42,245 bases of DNA from Variovorax sp. KK3 (lineage in GTDB: Bacteria; Pseudomonadota; Gammaproteobacteria; Burkholderiales; Burkholderiaceae_C), in contig NZ_LYVO01000067.1 of assembly GCF_001984055.1 (NCBI RefSeq), forward strand, positions 1 to 42,245, given 5' to 3'. Under the pieces are notes generated by a model that was not told where the DNA came from, ran no database searches, and saw only the letters and a list, made by a program, of their open reading frames with translations. Positions 35,020 to 42,245 of the stretch are shown piece after piece. Positions within the stretch are counted from its first letter, which is position 1. Each line of letters starts with the position of its first letter. A program made the translations under genes and the position numbers.

Positions 35020-38000
35020 ATGAACAACTACAAAGCGATTGCCGAGTCCAAGAACTTCATCGTTCTGGATCAATACATCCGGGACTGGAAGGTCACCGAG
35101 AGCTACCAGAGCGAAAGTGATCTGGAGCGCGAGCTAATCCAGGATCTGGTCAACCAGGGCTACGAGTTCGCCTCGCCTATCAAGACGACTGCCGCCTTGC
35201 TAGATAACGTGCGCATGCAGCTACAAGCGCTCAACAACGTGCAGTTCGCGAACCTTGAATGGCAGCGCTTTGTTGAGAGCTGGTTGGACAAGCCCAGCGA
35301 TGGCATCGTCGAGAAGACCCGCAAGATCCACGACGACTACATCCACGACTTCGTCTTTGACGACGGGCGCATTCAGAACATTTACCTACTGGACAAGAAA
35401 AACATCAGCCGCAACAAGGTGCAGGTGATCAAGCAGTTCGAGCAGACGGGCACGCACGCCAACCGCTATGACGTGACCATCTTGGTGAACGGGCTGCCGC
35501 TGGTACAGGTGGAAGTGAAAAAACGCGGCGTGGCCATCCGCGAAGCTTTCAACCAGGTGCACCGCTACAGCAAGGAGAGCTTCAACAGCGATCAGTCATT
35601 GTTCAAGTTCGTGCAGCTGTTCGTGATCTCTAACGGCACCGACAGCCGCTACTTCGCCAATACCACGCAGCGTAACAAGAACAGCTTCGACTTCACCATG
35701 AACTGGGCGAAGGCGGACAACACGCTGATCAAGGACCTGAAGGACTTTACGGCCACCTTCTTCCAGAAGCAAACGCTGCTCAACGTGCTGCTGCACTACT
35801 CGGTGTTCGACGTCAGCAACACGCTGCTGGTGATGCGCCCGTACCAGATCGCCGCCACGGAACGCATCCTGTGGAAGATCAAGAGCAGCCGTCAGGCCAA
35901 GAACTGGAGTAACACCGAAAGCGGCGGCTTCATCTGGCACACCACGGGCTCAGGCAAGACGCTGACCAGCTTCAAGGCTGCGCGCTTGGCCACGGAGCTG
36001 GACTTCATCGACAAGGTGCTTTTCGTGGTGGACCGAAAGGATCTGGACTACCAGACCATGAAGGAGTACCAGCGGTTCTCGCCGGACAGCGTCAACGGCT
36101 CCGACAGCACGGCGGGCCTCAAGCGAAACCTGGAGAAGGACGACAACAAGATCGTCGTCACCACCATCCAGAAGCTAAATAACCTGATGAAAAGCGACGC
36201 GGACTTTCCCATCTACGGCAAGCAGGTTGTATTCATTTTCGATGAGTGCCATAGAAGCCAGTTTGGTGAAGCACAAAAGAACCTTAAGAGGAAGTTCAAG
36301 AAGTTCTGCCAGTTTGGCTTCACCGGCACGCCCATCTTTCCGGAAAACGCCTTGGGAGCCGAGACCACGGCCAGCGTGTTTGGCCGTGAACTGCACTCTT
36401 ACGTAATAACCGATGCGATCCGGGACGAGAAGGTCTTGAAGTTCAAGGTGGACTACAACGATGTGCGCCCGCAGTTCAAGGCCATCGAGACCGAGAAGGA
36501 CGAGAAGAGGCTGAGTGCGGCCGAGAACAGGCAAGCCCTGCTACACCCGGATCGCATCCGCGAGGTCACCCAGTACATCCTGAACAACTTCCGGCAAAAG
36601 ACCCACCGCCTCCACGCGGGCAACAAGGGCTTCAATGCCATGTTTGCAGTCAGCAGCGTGGACGCTGCCAAGCTGTACTACGAGAGCTTCAAGGAGCTAC
36701 AGAAAGGCAGCGACAAGCCGCTGAAAGTGGCCACCATCTTCTCGTTCGCGGCCAACGAAGAGCAGGATGCGATCGGGGACATCCAGGACGAGAGCTTTGA
36801 TGTGTCGGCTATGAACCTCAGCGCCAAGGAGGCCTTGAGCGCAGCCATCGCCGACTACAACGCGCTGTTCAAGACCAACTTCAGCGTGGACAGCAACGGC
36901 TTCCAGAATTACTACCGGGACCTGGCCAAGCAGGTTAAGGCCAAGGAGATCGATCTGCTCATTGTGGTGGGCATGTTTCTGACCGGCTTTGATGCCCCCA
37001 CGCTCAACACGCTGTTTGTCGACAAGAACCTGCGCTTCCACGGGCTGATGCAGGCCTACTCGCGCACCAACCGCATCTTCGACGCCACCAAGACCTTTGG
37101 CAACATCGTCACCTTCCGCGACCTGGAGCAGGCGACCGTCGACGCCATCACCCTGTTCGGTGACAAGAACACCAAGAACGTGGTCTTGGAAAAGAGCTAC
37201 ACAGAGTACCTGGAGGGCTTCACCGATGCAACCACTGGTGAAGCGCGGCGAGGCTTCAAGGATGTGGTGCATGAACTAGAAGCGCGCTTTCCGGACCCCG
37301 CAGCCATCGAAAAGGAGTCCGATAAGAAGGCCTTCGTCAAGCTATTCGGCGAATATCTGCGTGTCGAGAACGTCCTGCAGAACTACGACGAGTTCGCCAG
37401 CCTGAAAGAGCTGCAGAGCATTGATACCGCTGACACGGCAGCAGTCGAGGCCTTCAAGGCCAAGCACTACTTAAGCGAGGAAGATCTGACTGCGCTGCAA
37501 GAAGTCACTCTTCCTGCGGAGCGAAAGATCCAAGACTATCGGTCCACTTACAACGACGTGCGCGACTGGCTACGTCGAGAGAAGGCTGGTGCAGAAAAAG
37601 AGAAGTCCACCATCGACTGGGATGACGTGGTCTTTGAGGTGGATCTGCTGAAGTCGCAGGAAATCAACCTGGACTACATCCTCGAAATAATTTTCGAGCA
37701 CAACAAGAAGATCAAGAACAAGTCTGAGCTGGTGGATGAGGTACGGCGCGTGATCCGTGCGAGCCTCGGCAACCGAGCCAAGGAGACCTTGCTGGTCGAC
37801 TTCATCAACCAGACCGACCTAGACCAACTCGGCGACAAAGCCAGTGTGATCGACGCGTTCTTCAAGTTCGCCCAGGCGGAGCAGCGGCAAGAAGCGCAGG
37901 AGCTGATCGCGACGGAAGGCCTCATCGCCGAGGCCGCGAGGCGCTACATCACCACTTCGCTGAAGCGCGAGTTCGCCAGCGAGCACGGCACCGAGCTCAA

Positions 38001-38118
38001 CGCGGTTCTGCCCAAGATGAGCCCTTTGAACCCACAGTTCAAGACAAAGAAGCAGGCCGTCTTCCAGAAGATCGCCGCCTTTGTCGAAAAATTCAAAGGT
38101 GTTGGCGGACAAATTTGA
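35020..38118 (+). CDS. hsdR: Type IC restriction-modification system, endonuclease/translocase subunit HsdR
   Basis: The protein has 1032 residues (EcoR124I HsdR about 1038). The nuclease domain shows Asp151 (YDVTILVNG) and Glu165-x-Lys167 (QVEVKK), the same positions as in EcoR124I. The superfamily 2 helicase motor follows: Walker A TTGSGKT (about 307-313), VDRKDLDYQT, DECH box FDECHRSQ (about 407-410) and FTGTPIF, then motifs V/VI (VVGMFLTGFDAPTLN; MQAYSRTNR). A helical C-terminal domain would dock on HsdM/HsdS. It translocates DNA and cuts unmodified sites. It starts three bases after prrC and ends the operon. All catalytic motifs are intact. Confidence 0.97.
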   Translation: MNNYKAIAESKNFIVLDQYIRDWKVTESYQSESDLERELIQDLVNQGYEFASPIKTTAALLDNVRMQLQALNNVQFANLEWQRFVESWLDKPSDGIVEKTRKIHDDYIHDFVFDDGRIQNIYLLDKKNISRNKVQVIKQFEQTGTHANRYDVTILVNGLPLVQVEVKKRGVAIREAFNQVHRYSKESFNSDQSLFKFVQLFVISNGTDSRYFANTTQRNKNSFDFTMNWAKADNTLIKDLKDFTATFFQKQTLLNVLLHYSVFDVSNTLLVMRPYQIAATERILWKIKSSRQAKNWSNTESGGFIWHTTGSGKTLTSFKAARLATELDFIDKVLFVVDRKDLDYQTMKEYQRFSPDSVNGSDSTAGLKRNLEKDDNKIVVTTIQKLNNLMKSDADFPIYGKQVVFIFDECHRSQFGEAQKNLKRKFKKFCQFGFTGTPIFPENALGAETTASVFGRELHSYVITDAIRDEKVLKFKVDYNDVRPQFKAIETEKDEKRLSAAENRQALLHPDRIREVTQYILNNFRQKTHRLHAGNKGFNAMFAVSSVDAAKLYYESFKELQKGSDKPLKVATIFSFAANEEQDAIGDIQDESFDVSAMNLSAKEALSAAIADYNALFKTNFSVDSNGFQNYYRDLAKQVKAKEIDLLIVVGMFLTGFDAPTLNTLFVDKNLRFHGLMQAYSRTNRIFDATKTFGNIVTFRDLEQATVDAITLFGDKNTKNVVLEKSYTEYLEGFTDATTGEARRGFKDVVHELEARFPDPAAIEKESDKKAFVKLFGEYLRVENVLQNYDEFASLKELQSIDTADTAAVEAFKAKHYLSEEDLTALQEVTLPAERKIQDYRSTYNDVRDWLRREKAGAEKEKSTIDWDDVVFEVDLLKSQEINLDYILEIIFEHNKKIKNKSELVDEVRRVIRASLGNRAKETLLVDFINQTDLDQLGDKASVIDAFFKFAQAEQRQEAQELIATEGLIAEAARRYITTSLKREFASEHGTELNAVLPKMSPLNPQFKTKKQAVFQKIAAFVEKFKGVGGQI

Positions 38119-38191
38119 CCGAACCTTCTGGCTGATCAGACGACCGACCGAGCGTTTTTGGTCCATCAGCGTGAGTAAGTCAGCAGCTCGC

Positions 38192-38220
38192 GGGCGGCAG
38201 CCCTCGCTGCTATGCCGCCC
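38192..38220 (+). terminator. Inverted repeat downstream of hsdR
   Basis: GGGCGGCA (38192-38199) and TGCCGCCC (38213-38220) form a perfect 8-bp stem with a 13-base loop, 74 bases after the hsdR stop. No T-tract follows, so it is either a Rho-assisted 3' end or an mRNA-stabilising structure. Confidence 0.4.
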
Positions 38221-38308
38221 TTCGCACCGCTTGGCAGAGGTGCTGCCACCCCTACATAGGCAAACGATGTCGCCTACCACACTGAAATGGGTACTCTAGT
38301 CCGTGGAC

Positions 38309-38743
38309 ATGGCGTCGCCTGCGCTCGACGATTGCCCGGTGAAAGACAAACCACCGACGCCTAATAATTCAGAACTGCGCTCATTCGAGCGCACATTGCT
38401 TAAACAGATTGCAGAAGGCCCCTGGCCCAATGTCCTAACTGGCAACCACAACCTCCTCGCCGTCAGCAAACTTTTCCACGCCGGCTACATCGAAGCATTC
38501 ATACGCGTCGTCTTCGACCCCTACACAGGCATGCCCGAAGCGGGCATAGAGGTGAGCGAGATCACACCATCAGGCTGGCGCCAATGCCTCACCGAAGTCG
38601 CAAGGGCGCTCTCGGTCGCCTGGGACAAAGCCTCGTTCAAATCACACAGCCTGTGCGACACAGCCGCTCACGCTCCACAGAGCGAGGCAGACCATAGACC
38701 CCGCCCCCTGCCATTCACCACGCACCCCTCCTGGGTCCAATAG
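38309..38743 (+). CDS. Hypothetical protein
   Basis: The reading frame gives 144 residues from ATG 38309 (GTG 38303 is an alternative). I do not recognise a family. Residues about 20-105 look like a folded domain (FERTLLKQIAEGPWPNVLTGNHNLLAV, then SKLFHAGYIEAFIRVV and EITPSGWRQCL), with the rhythm of a small helix-turn-helix protein, while the last 40 residues are Pro/His/Ser-rich and probably unstructured. No good Shine-Dalgarno is seen. It lies at the edge of the accessory block, between the restriction operon and the GC-rich flank. Confidence 0.5.
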   Translation: MASPALDDCPVKDKPPTPNNSELRSFERTLLKQIAEGPWPNVLTGNHNLLAVSKLFHAGYIEAFIRVVFDPYTGMPEAGIEVSEITPSGWRQCLTEVARALSVAWDKASFKSHSLCDTAAHAPQSEADHRPRPLPFTTHPSWVQ

Positions 38744-38753
38744 CCCAAGCCGC

Positions 38754-39185
38754 TTACCCCACCGGCAACGCCGCCTCCTCATAGCTCCCCACATACTCCC
38801 CCACCGGCGAAATCGGCTTGATCACATCGATCAATACCCCATTCGGGTCACTCGTGATGAAGTGCCTTTGCCCGAAGGCCTCGTCGCGCAGCTGCAGCAA
38901 TATCTGCAGGCCCGCGGCTTGCACCTGCTCGTAGACGGCATCGACATCCTCAACCTCGAAGTTGATGAGCACGCCCGACGCAGCGCCGCCCCGCGCGGCC
39001 TTCGGAACGGTCTCGTGCCCCCCATCCAGAATCGCCAGATTCACCGACTCATCCGACTGCATCTGCAGATGCACATACCAATCCGCGGTGAATAGCGGCA
39101 CAAAGCCGAAGTGCTGTTGATAGAACGCAGATGTCTCGCGCACCTTGTCGGTCATCAACACGGGGTAGTAGCTGGTGATCTTCAT
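38754..39185 (-). CDS. VOC-superfamily (glyoxalase/bleomycin-resistance-like) protein
   Basis: The protein has 143 residues and two beta-alpha-beta-beta-beta modules: YYPVLMTDKVRETSAFYQQHFGF and GVLINFEVEDVDAVYEQVQAAG, ending with HFITSDPNGVLIDVIKPI. This is the vicinal-oxygen-chelate fold used by glyoxalases, extradiol dioxygenases and antibiotic-binding proteins; the activity here is unknown. Start ATG 39185 has AAGGAACAGG upstream; the in-frame extension to 39281 is rejected. It is convergent with the hypothetical gene and divergent from the alpha/beta hydrolase at 39391. Confidence 0.88.
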   Translation of the reverse strand: MKITSYYPVLMTDKVRETSAFYQQHFGFVPLFTADWYVHLQMQSDESVNLAILDGGHETVPKAARGGAASGVLINFEVEDVDAVYEQVQAAGLQILLQLRDEAFGQRHFITSDPNGVLIDVIKPISPVGEYVGSYEEAALPVG

Positions 39186-39390
39186 GAGCCTGTTCCTTCG
39201 GTTGTCAGGCTTTTCATTCTGTTGATCCGAAGCCGCGACGCCATCACCTCGGCAGTCATTGCCGGCGAACGACGGCAGCACGGCGCGCTGTCGCCGCGGG
39301 CCGCCAGGGCATGACCTGGCAGGTCATCGACTGTCGTCGACCGACCGCATACCTTGCCCGTTCCGATCCATCGACGCCAAAGGAGCACGC

Positions 39391-40260
39391 ATGACCATCA
39401 CGCCCGAGCGAGACGCGCCCCCTCCATTTCAGCCGACACATCGCCGGCCATACATCGTCACGAAGGACGGCACCCGCCTGCACTACGGCGAGTTCGGCGA
39501 AGGCCCGCCGCTGTTGTTCGTCGCGAGCTGGGCGCTGCATGGCCAGATGTGGGAATACCAAGTCGCTCATTTCGCGGAGCGGGGATACCGCTGCGTGTTC
39601 TTCGATCGACGAGGCCATGGCAAGTCCGACGTGCCGCCGGGCGGCTACGACCTCGACACGCTCGCGGACGACCTGCAGGCCGTGATCGAAGGCCTGGACC
39701 TGCGCGACGTGGTGATCGTTGCGCATTCGATGGGTGCGGCCGAGACCATCCGCCATGCCGCGCGCCACGCCTGCAAGCGCATCCGCAAGATCGTGATGCT
39801 CGGGCCAGTGGCGCCCTGCCTGCTGTTGAAGGACGACAACGCGTTCGGCGCGCCTCGGGCCTTCTTCGACGAGACGCTGTCGCGGTACGCCGCCGACTTT
39901 CCGCAGTGGGCTTACGAGATGCAAGAGGGCTTCTTCAACGCCTCGACCTCGGCGCCGTTGAAGGAGCACTTCACGCGTCAGCTCCTGGACATCGCGCCCA
40001 TCGTGGCGATCAAATGCTTTCGGGCGCTGGTCGATGCCGATCTTCGCGAAGACCTTGCTGCGGTCGATCGGCCGGTGCTGATCCTGCATGGCGCGCTGGA
40101 TGTGCAGGCGCCGTTGGCCATCACCGGCGAGCGGCTTGCAGCGGGGTTGCCGCATGTGACGCTCGAGGTGTATGACGACGCGCCGCACGGGATCTGGATT
40201 ACCCACTTGCAGCGGGTCAATCGTGATATCGGTGATTTTCTCGGGCGGGAAGCGGTTTGA
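39391..40260 (+). CDS. Alpha/beta hydrolase (chloroperoxidase/esterase-like)
   Basis: The protein has 289 residues. The landmarks are FVASWALHGQMWEYQ, DRRGHGKSD, the nucleophile elbow VAHSMGAAE, the acid in LHGALDVQAP and His in DAPHGIWITH, a complete Ser-Asp-His triad. The sequence resembles cofactor-free haloperoxidase/esterase members; the substrate is unknown. ATG 39391 has AAAGGAG six bases upstream, which decides against the in-frame ATG at 39259. It is divergent from the VOC gene with about 200 bases between. Confidence 0.9.
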   Translation: MTITPERDAPPPFQPTHRRPYIVTKDGTRLHYGEFGEGPPLLFVASWALHGQMWEYQVAHFAERGYRCVFFDRRGHGKSDVPPGGYDLDTLADDLQAVIEGLDLRDVVIVAHSMGAAETIRHAARHACKRIRKIVMLGPVAPCLLLKDDNAFGAPRAFFDETLSRYAADFPQWAYEMQEGFFNASTSAPLKEHFTRQLLDIAPIVAIKCFRALVDADLREDLAAVDRPVLILHGALDVQAPLAITGERLAAGLPHVTLEVYDDAPHGIWITHLQRVNRDIGDFLGREAV

Positions 40261-40356
40261 CGAGCAACAGCCGACGTCGCCGATTTGCCGAGTTCATATC
40301 TATCGCCGTAGTGCCGCTAAGTGCTTGATTTTCCAAGACTTGTCGTCTCGTCCCGC

Positions 40357-40396
40357 GTCCATAAGTGTCCATAACCGTCCATAAGTGTCCATACCT
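40357..40396. repeat. Four tandem 10-bp repeats after the AlbA/Schlafen gene
   Basis: The units GTCCATAAGT, GTCCATAACC, GTCCATAAGT and GTCCATACCT (starts 40357, 40367, 40377, 40387) share the core GTCCATA and run up to the stop of the minus-strand gene. The 10-bp period places every copy on the same face of the helix. Function unknown. Confidence 0.85.
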
Positions 40397-42063
40397 CACG
40401 CGCTCGTCACAGCCACCGTGTAGTGCGCACCGCGCCGTTCACCGTGCTGCACCAGCTGACCTGATGATTTCATGCGCCTAAGCAGAGCACGCGCCTGTAG
40501 CTCTGACAGACGGCACAGCTCGATCACTTCGCTGCGCTTGATGCTTCCGTGCTGCCGTGCGTAGTTAAGGACCAACTGCTCATGTTGCAGCGCACTGAAC
40601 CCCGCCTGTCGCGTGTACGCCGCCTTGTTGCCATCAGCACGATAGACCCCAGGAGCGAGCATGTACGTACGCCCCTTGCTTGCGCCGTGAGCCTGAACCA
40701 AGCCAGCTTCAAGCAATGCTTCCAGCGTGCGCTTGGCTTGCGAGGGGTCGCGCTGGATATGGCGCGACAGTTCCTCTACGCTGAGCCGCTTCAGCTCGCG
40801 CAATGCGGCAAGCGCTATCAGACTGTCTATGGGCAAATCCCTTCCACGACGGCGTTCTTCCTCGACTACCAATCTGAGGAACGGCTCGTCTGCGCCCACT
40901 GTGGCCAGACGAAGCACGACGCTCTGTGCGTCGGTGCGCCTGTAATCCGGCTCCGGCCGACCAAAGCGCAGCATGCCGCGGTAGATCTTGTCGACGCCAC
41001 GACCTGACCGCTCCACCACGCCAATGCGCTTCATCGCATCAGCCAGCGCCCGGTTGCGCGGGCGCGGTTCGGTAGTCAAGAGATTGGCCAAGGTGACACC
41101 GTCCACCAGACCGCCGGGATTGCTGATGGTCAAGCCTTCGTCGTCCAGTCGCATGTGCACAGCCCCCAAGCGGTGGTAATCACGGTGAACCAGCGCATTG
41201 GCCAAGCCCTCACGGAACGCACCCAGATCTACGAGCGGCACCGGCACACGAAACAGGCCAACTTCAATTTCCCGCTCGGGGTTATAGGGACGGAAGTTTG
41301 TTTCCAACCAGTCCAGCGCCTTCAGCAATGGAAAGCGGCGGAACTCGTTGAAGCTGACCGCCTCGCCCGACAACACCTGAAAGGCAAATTCGTGCGTCGG
41401 CACTAGTTCTCGCAGCATAGGCTCGCGGCCGATGATTAGCAGTCCGGAGAGCGTCGGCACGCGCGCACCGTCGCCTGTGCGCGTGGTAAAGCCCAAGGCG
41501 CCGTCGAGTGCTTCGTCGTCGAGCTCCAACAGGACACGGTCTCCGCCGTATTGCTGCACGCTCTGTCGCAGGCGTTCGCGCTCCAACGGATCGAGATCAG
41601 CGAGCGTCGCACCGGCCACGGGCTGCGCCGAAGCATCGGCCAATCCGAAGTGTGCAGCGCGGCTGAATCGTTCATGCGGGAGCATCGGCGCGCATTCAGG
41701 AGACCCGTCGTGTTTGAGCCGGCGGCGCACGTACACACCCCCGCTCGTCGCCACTTCGGTGGTGGACTTGGACACACCGATGCACGCGACGTGCGTCCCG
41801 TTCAGATTTACTGGCGTTACGGTGACCGCCACCGATGGCGACGTGCGCGCAGCCAACAGTCCACCCAGGCCGCTCAGTTGAATATGCTCAGCGTGCAGGC
41901 CCGTGGCAGTCCCGTCGTCCTCCACGCCTAACCAAACCTCACCGCCTTCGGCATTTGCCAAGCATACGACTGCTTCGACGAGTTCACTGTCTGAAAGGCG
42001 CTTACGGTCGCTCTTGAACTCGACCGTGAGCGACTCACACGCGGGCAGCTGAGGAAACTTCAT
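40396..42063 (-). CDS. AlbA_2/Schlafen-type ATP-binding protein with C-terminal winged helices
   Basis: The protein has 555 residues. The N-terminal AlbA_2 (Schlafen-like) domain (about 8-130) shows ESLTVEFKSDRKRLSDSELVEAVVCLANAEGG and VWLGVEDDG. A central GHKL-type ATP-binding region follows (about 270-400: FREGLANALVHRDYHRLGAVHM, LTISNPGGL, RNRALADAMKRIGVVERSGRGVDKI). Two or more winged-helix segments end it. Such proteins are regulators or belong to defence loci. Start ATG 42063 matches the family N-terminus; an in-frame extension to 42186 is low-complexity and rejected. GC falls slightly below the flank. The upstream region (42064-42245) shows no gene. Confidence 0.88.
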   Translation of the reverse strand: MKFPQLPACESLTVEFKSDRKRLSDSELVEAVVCLANAEGGEVWLGVEDDGTATGLHAEHIQLSGLGGLLAARTSPSVAVTVTPVNLNGTHVACIGVSKSTTEVATSGGVYVRRRLKHDGSPECAPMLPHERFSRAAHFGLADASAQPVAGATLADLDPLERERLRQSVQQYGGDRVLLELDDEALDGALGFTTRTGDGARVPTLSGLLIIGREPMLRELVPTHEFAFQVLSGEAVSFNEFRRFPLLKALDWLETNFRPYNPEREIEVGLFRVPVPLVDLGAFREGLANALVHRDYHRLGAVHMRLDDEGLTISNPGGLVDGVTLANLLTTEPRPRNRALADAMKRIGVVERSGRGVDKIYRGMLRFGRPEPDYRRTDAQSVVLRLATVGADEPFLRLVVEEERRRGRDLPIDSLIALAALRELKRLSVEELSRHIQRDPSQAKRTLEALLEAGLVQAHGASKGRTYMLAPGVYRADGNKAAYTRQAGFSALQHEQLVLNYARQHGSIKRSEVIELCRLSELQARALLRRMKSSGQLVQHGERRGAHYTVAVTSA

Positions 42064-42245
42064 AGAAAGCTGTGACCTGGAGAAGGGCAATGCCAGGGGG
42101 ACAGATCTTAGGGGGTGTGCGACGGACAGCCGCAAAAACGAAAACGGCAACCGAGTTCCGAACGATCGCCAACAAGCGCACTTCACCGCAACCGTTTCCT
42201 ACCGTAACAACCCCTCCACTCCCCCCTCACCTGCTGCATCATCCC

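Overview
The window is GC-rich (about two thirds G+C over most of its length). Its gene families, codon use and intergenic GC hairpins suggest a betaproteobacterium of the Comamonadaceae (Variovorax/Acidovorax-like). That placement is inferred from content; no rRNA or tRNA gene is present to confirm it.

Layout. 1-8 kb: a LysR regulator with two DNA-binding domains, a VapBC toxin-antitoxin pair, a compact DnaJ-like co-chaperone (minus strand, TTG start), a soluble double-PAS hybrid histidine kinase, and a DUF1326 / DUF2182 / EamA-transporter operon. 8-13.9 kb (minus strand): a six-gene operon for the gentisate route, with a cupin gentisate dioxygenase, an FAD hydroxylase, an FAH-family hydrolase, a TetR regulator, a Bug-type solute-binding protein and an enolase-superfamily enzyme. 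A perfect 6-6-6 inverted repeat lies in its promoter. 14-25.9 kb: aerobic benzoyl-CoA (box) catabolism. boxC-boxB-boxA and a MaoC hydratase, together with boxR, are on the minus strand. A DUF4863 protein, boxD, benzoate-CoA ligase and an alpha/beta hydrolase are on the plus strand. The plus-strand operon runs on into a five-gene branched-chain-amino-acid-type ABC importer (livKHMGF-like, to 29.5 kb), probably the aromatic acid uptake system. Benzoate would be imported, activated by the ligase, epoxidised by BoxAB, ring-opened by BoxC and oxidised by BoxD, under control of the BoxR XRE/shikimate-kinase repressor.

29.5-38.7 kb is an accessory block of lower and uneven GC. It has a membrane-anchored NERD nuclease-like gene and then a complete type IC restriction-modification operon, hsdM-hsdS-prrC-hsdR. 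The gene between hsdS and hsdR matches the tRNA-Lys anticodon nuclease PrrC: it has 394 residues and carries Arg320, Glu324 and His356 at the same residue numbers as the catalytic triad known from E. coli PrrC. HsdR likewise has Asp151, Glu165 and Lys167 as in EcoR124I, and HsdS carries four tandem 12-bp repeats at the spacer-determining position. This two-tier antiphage system (DNA restriction backed by tRNA cleavage) is the most notable content of the window.

38.7-42.2 kb returns to GC-rich sequence: a VOC-family protein, an alpha/beta hydrolase, a run of four 10-bp repeats and an AlbA/Schlafen-type ATP-binding regulator. No CRISPR array, tRNA, rRNA, integrase or transposase was seen.
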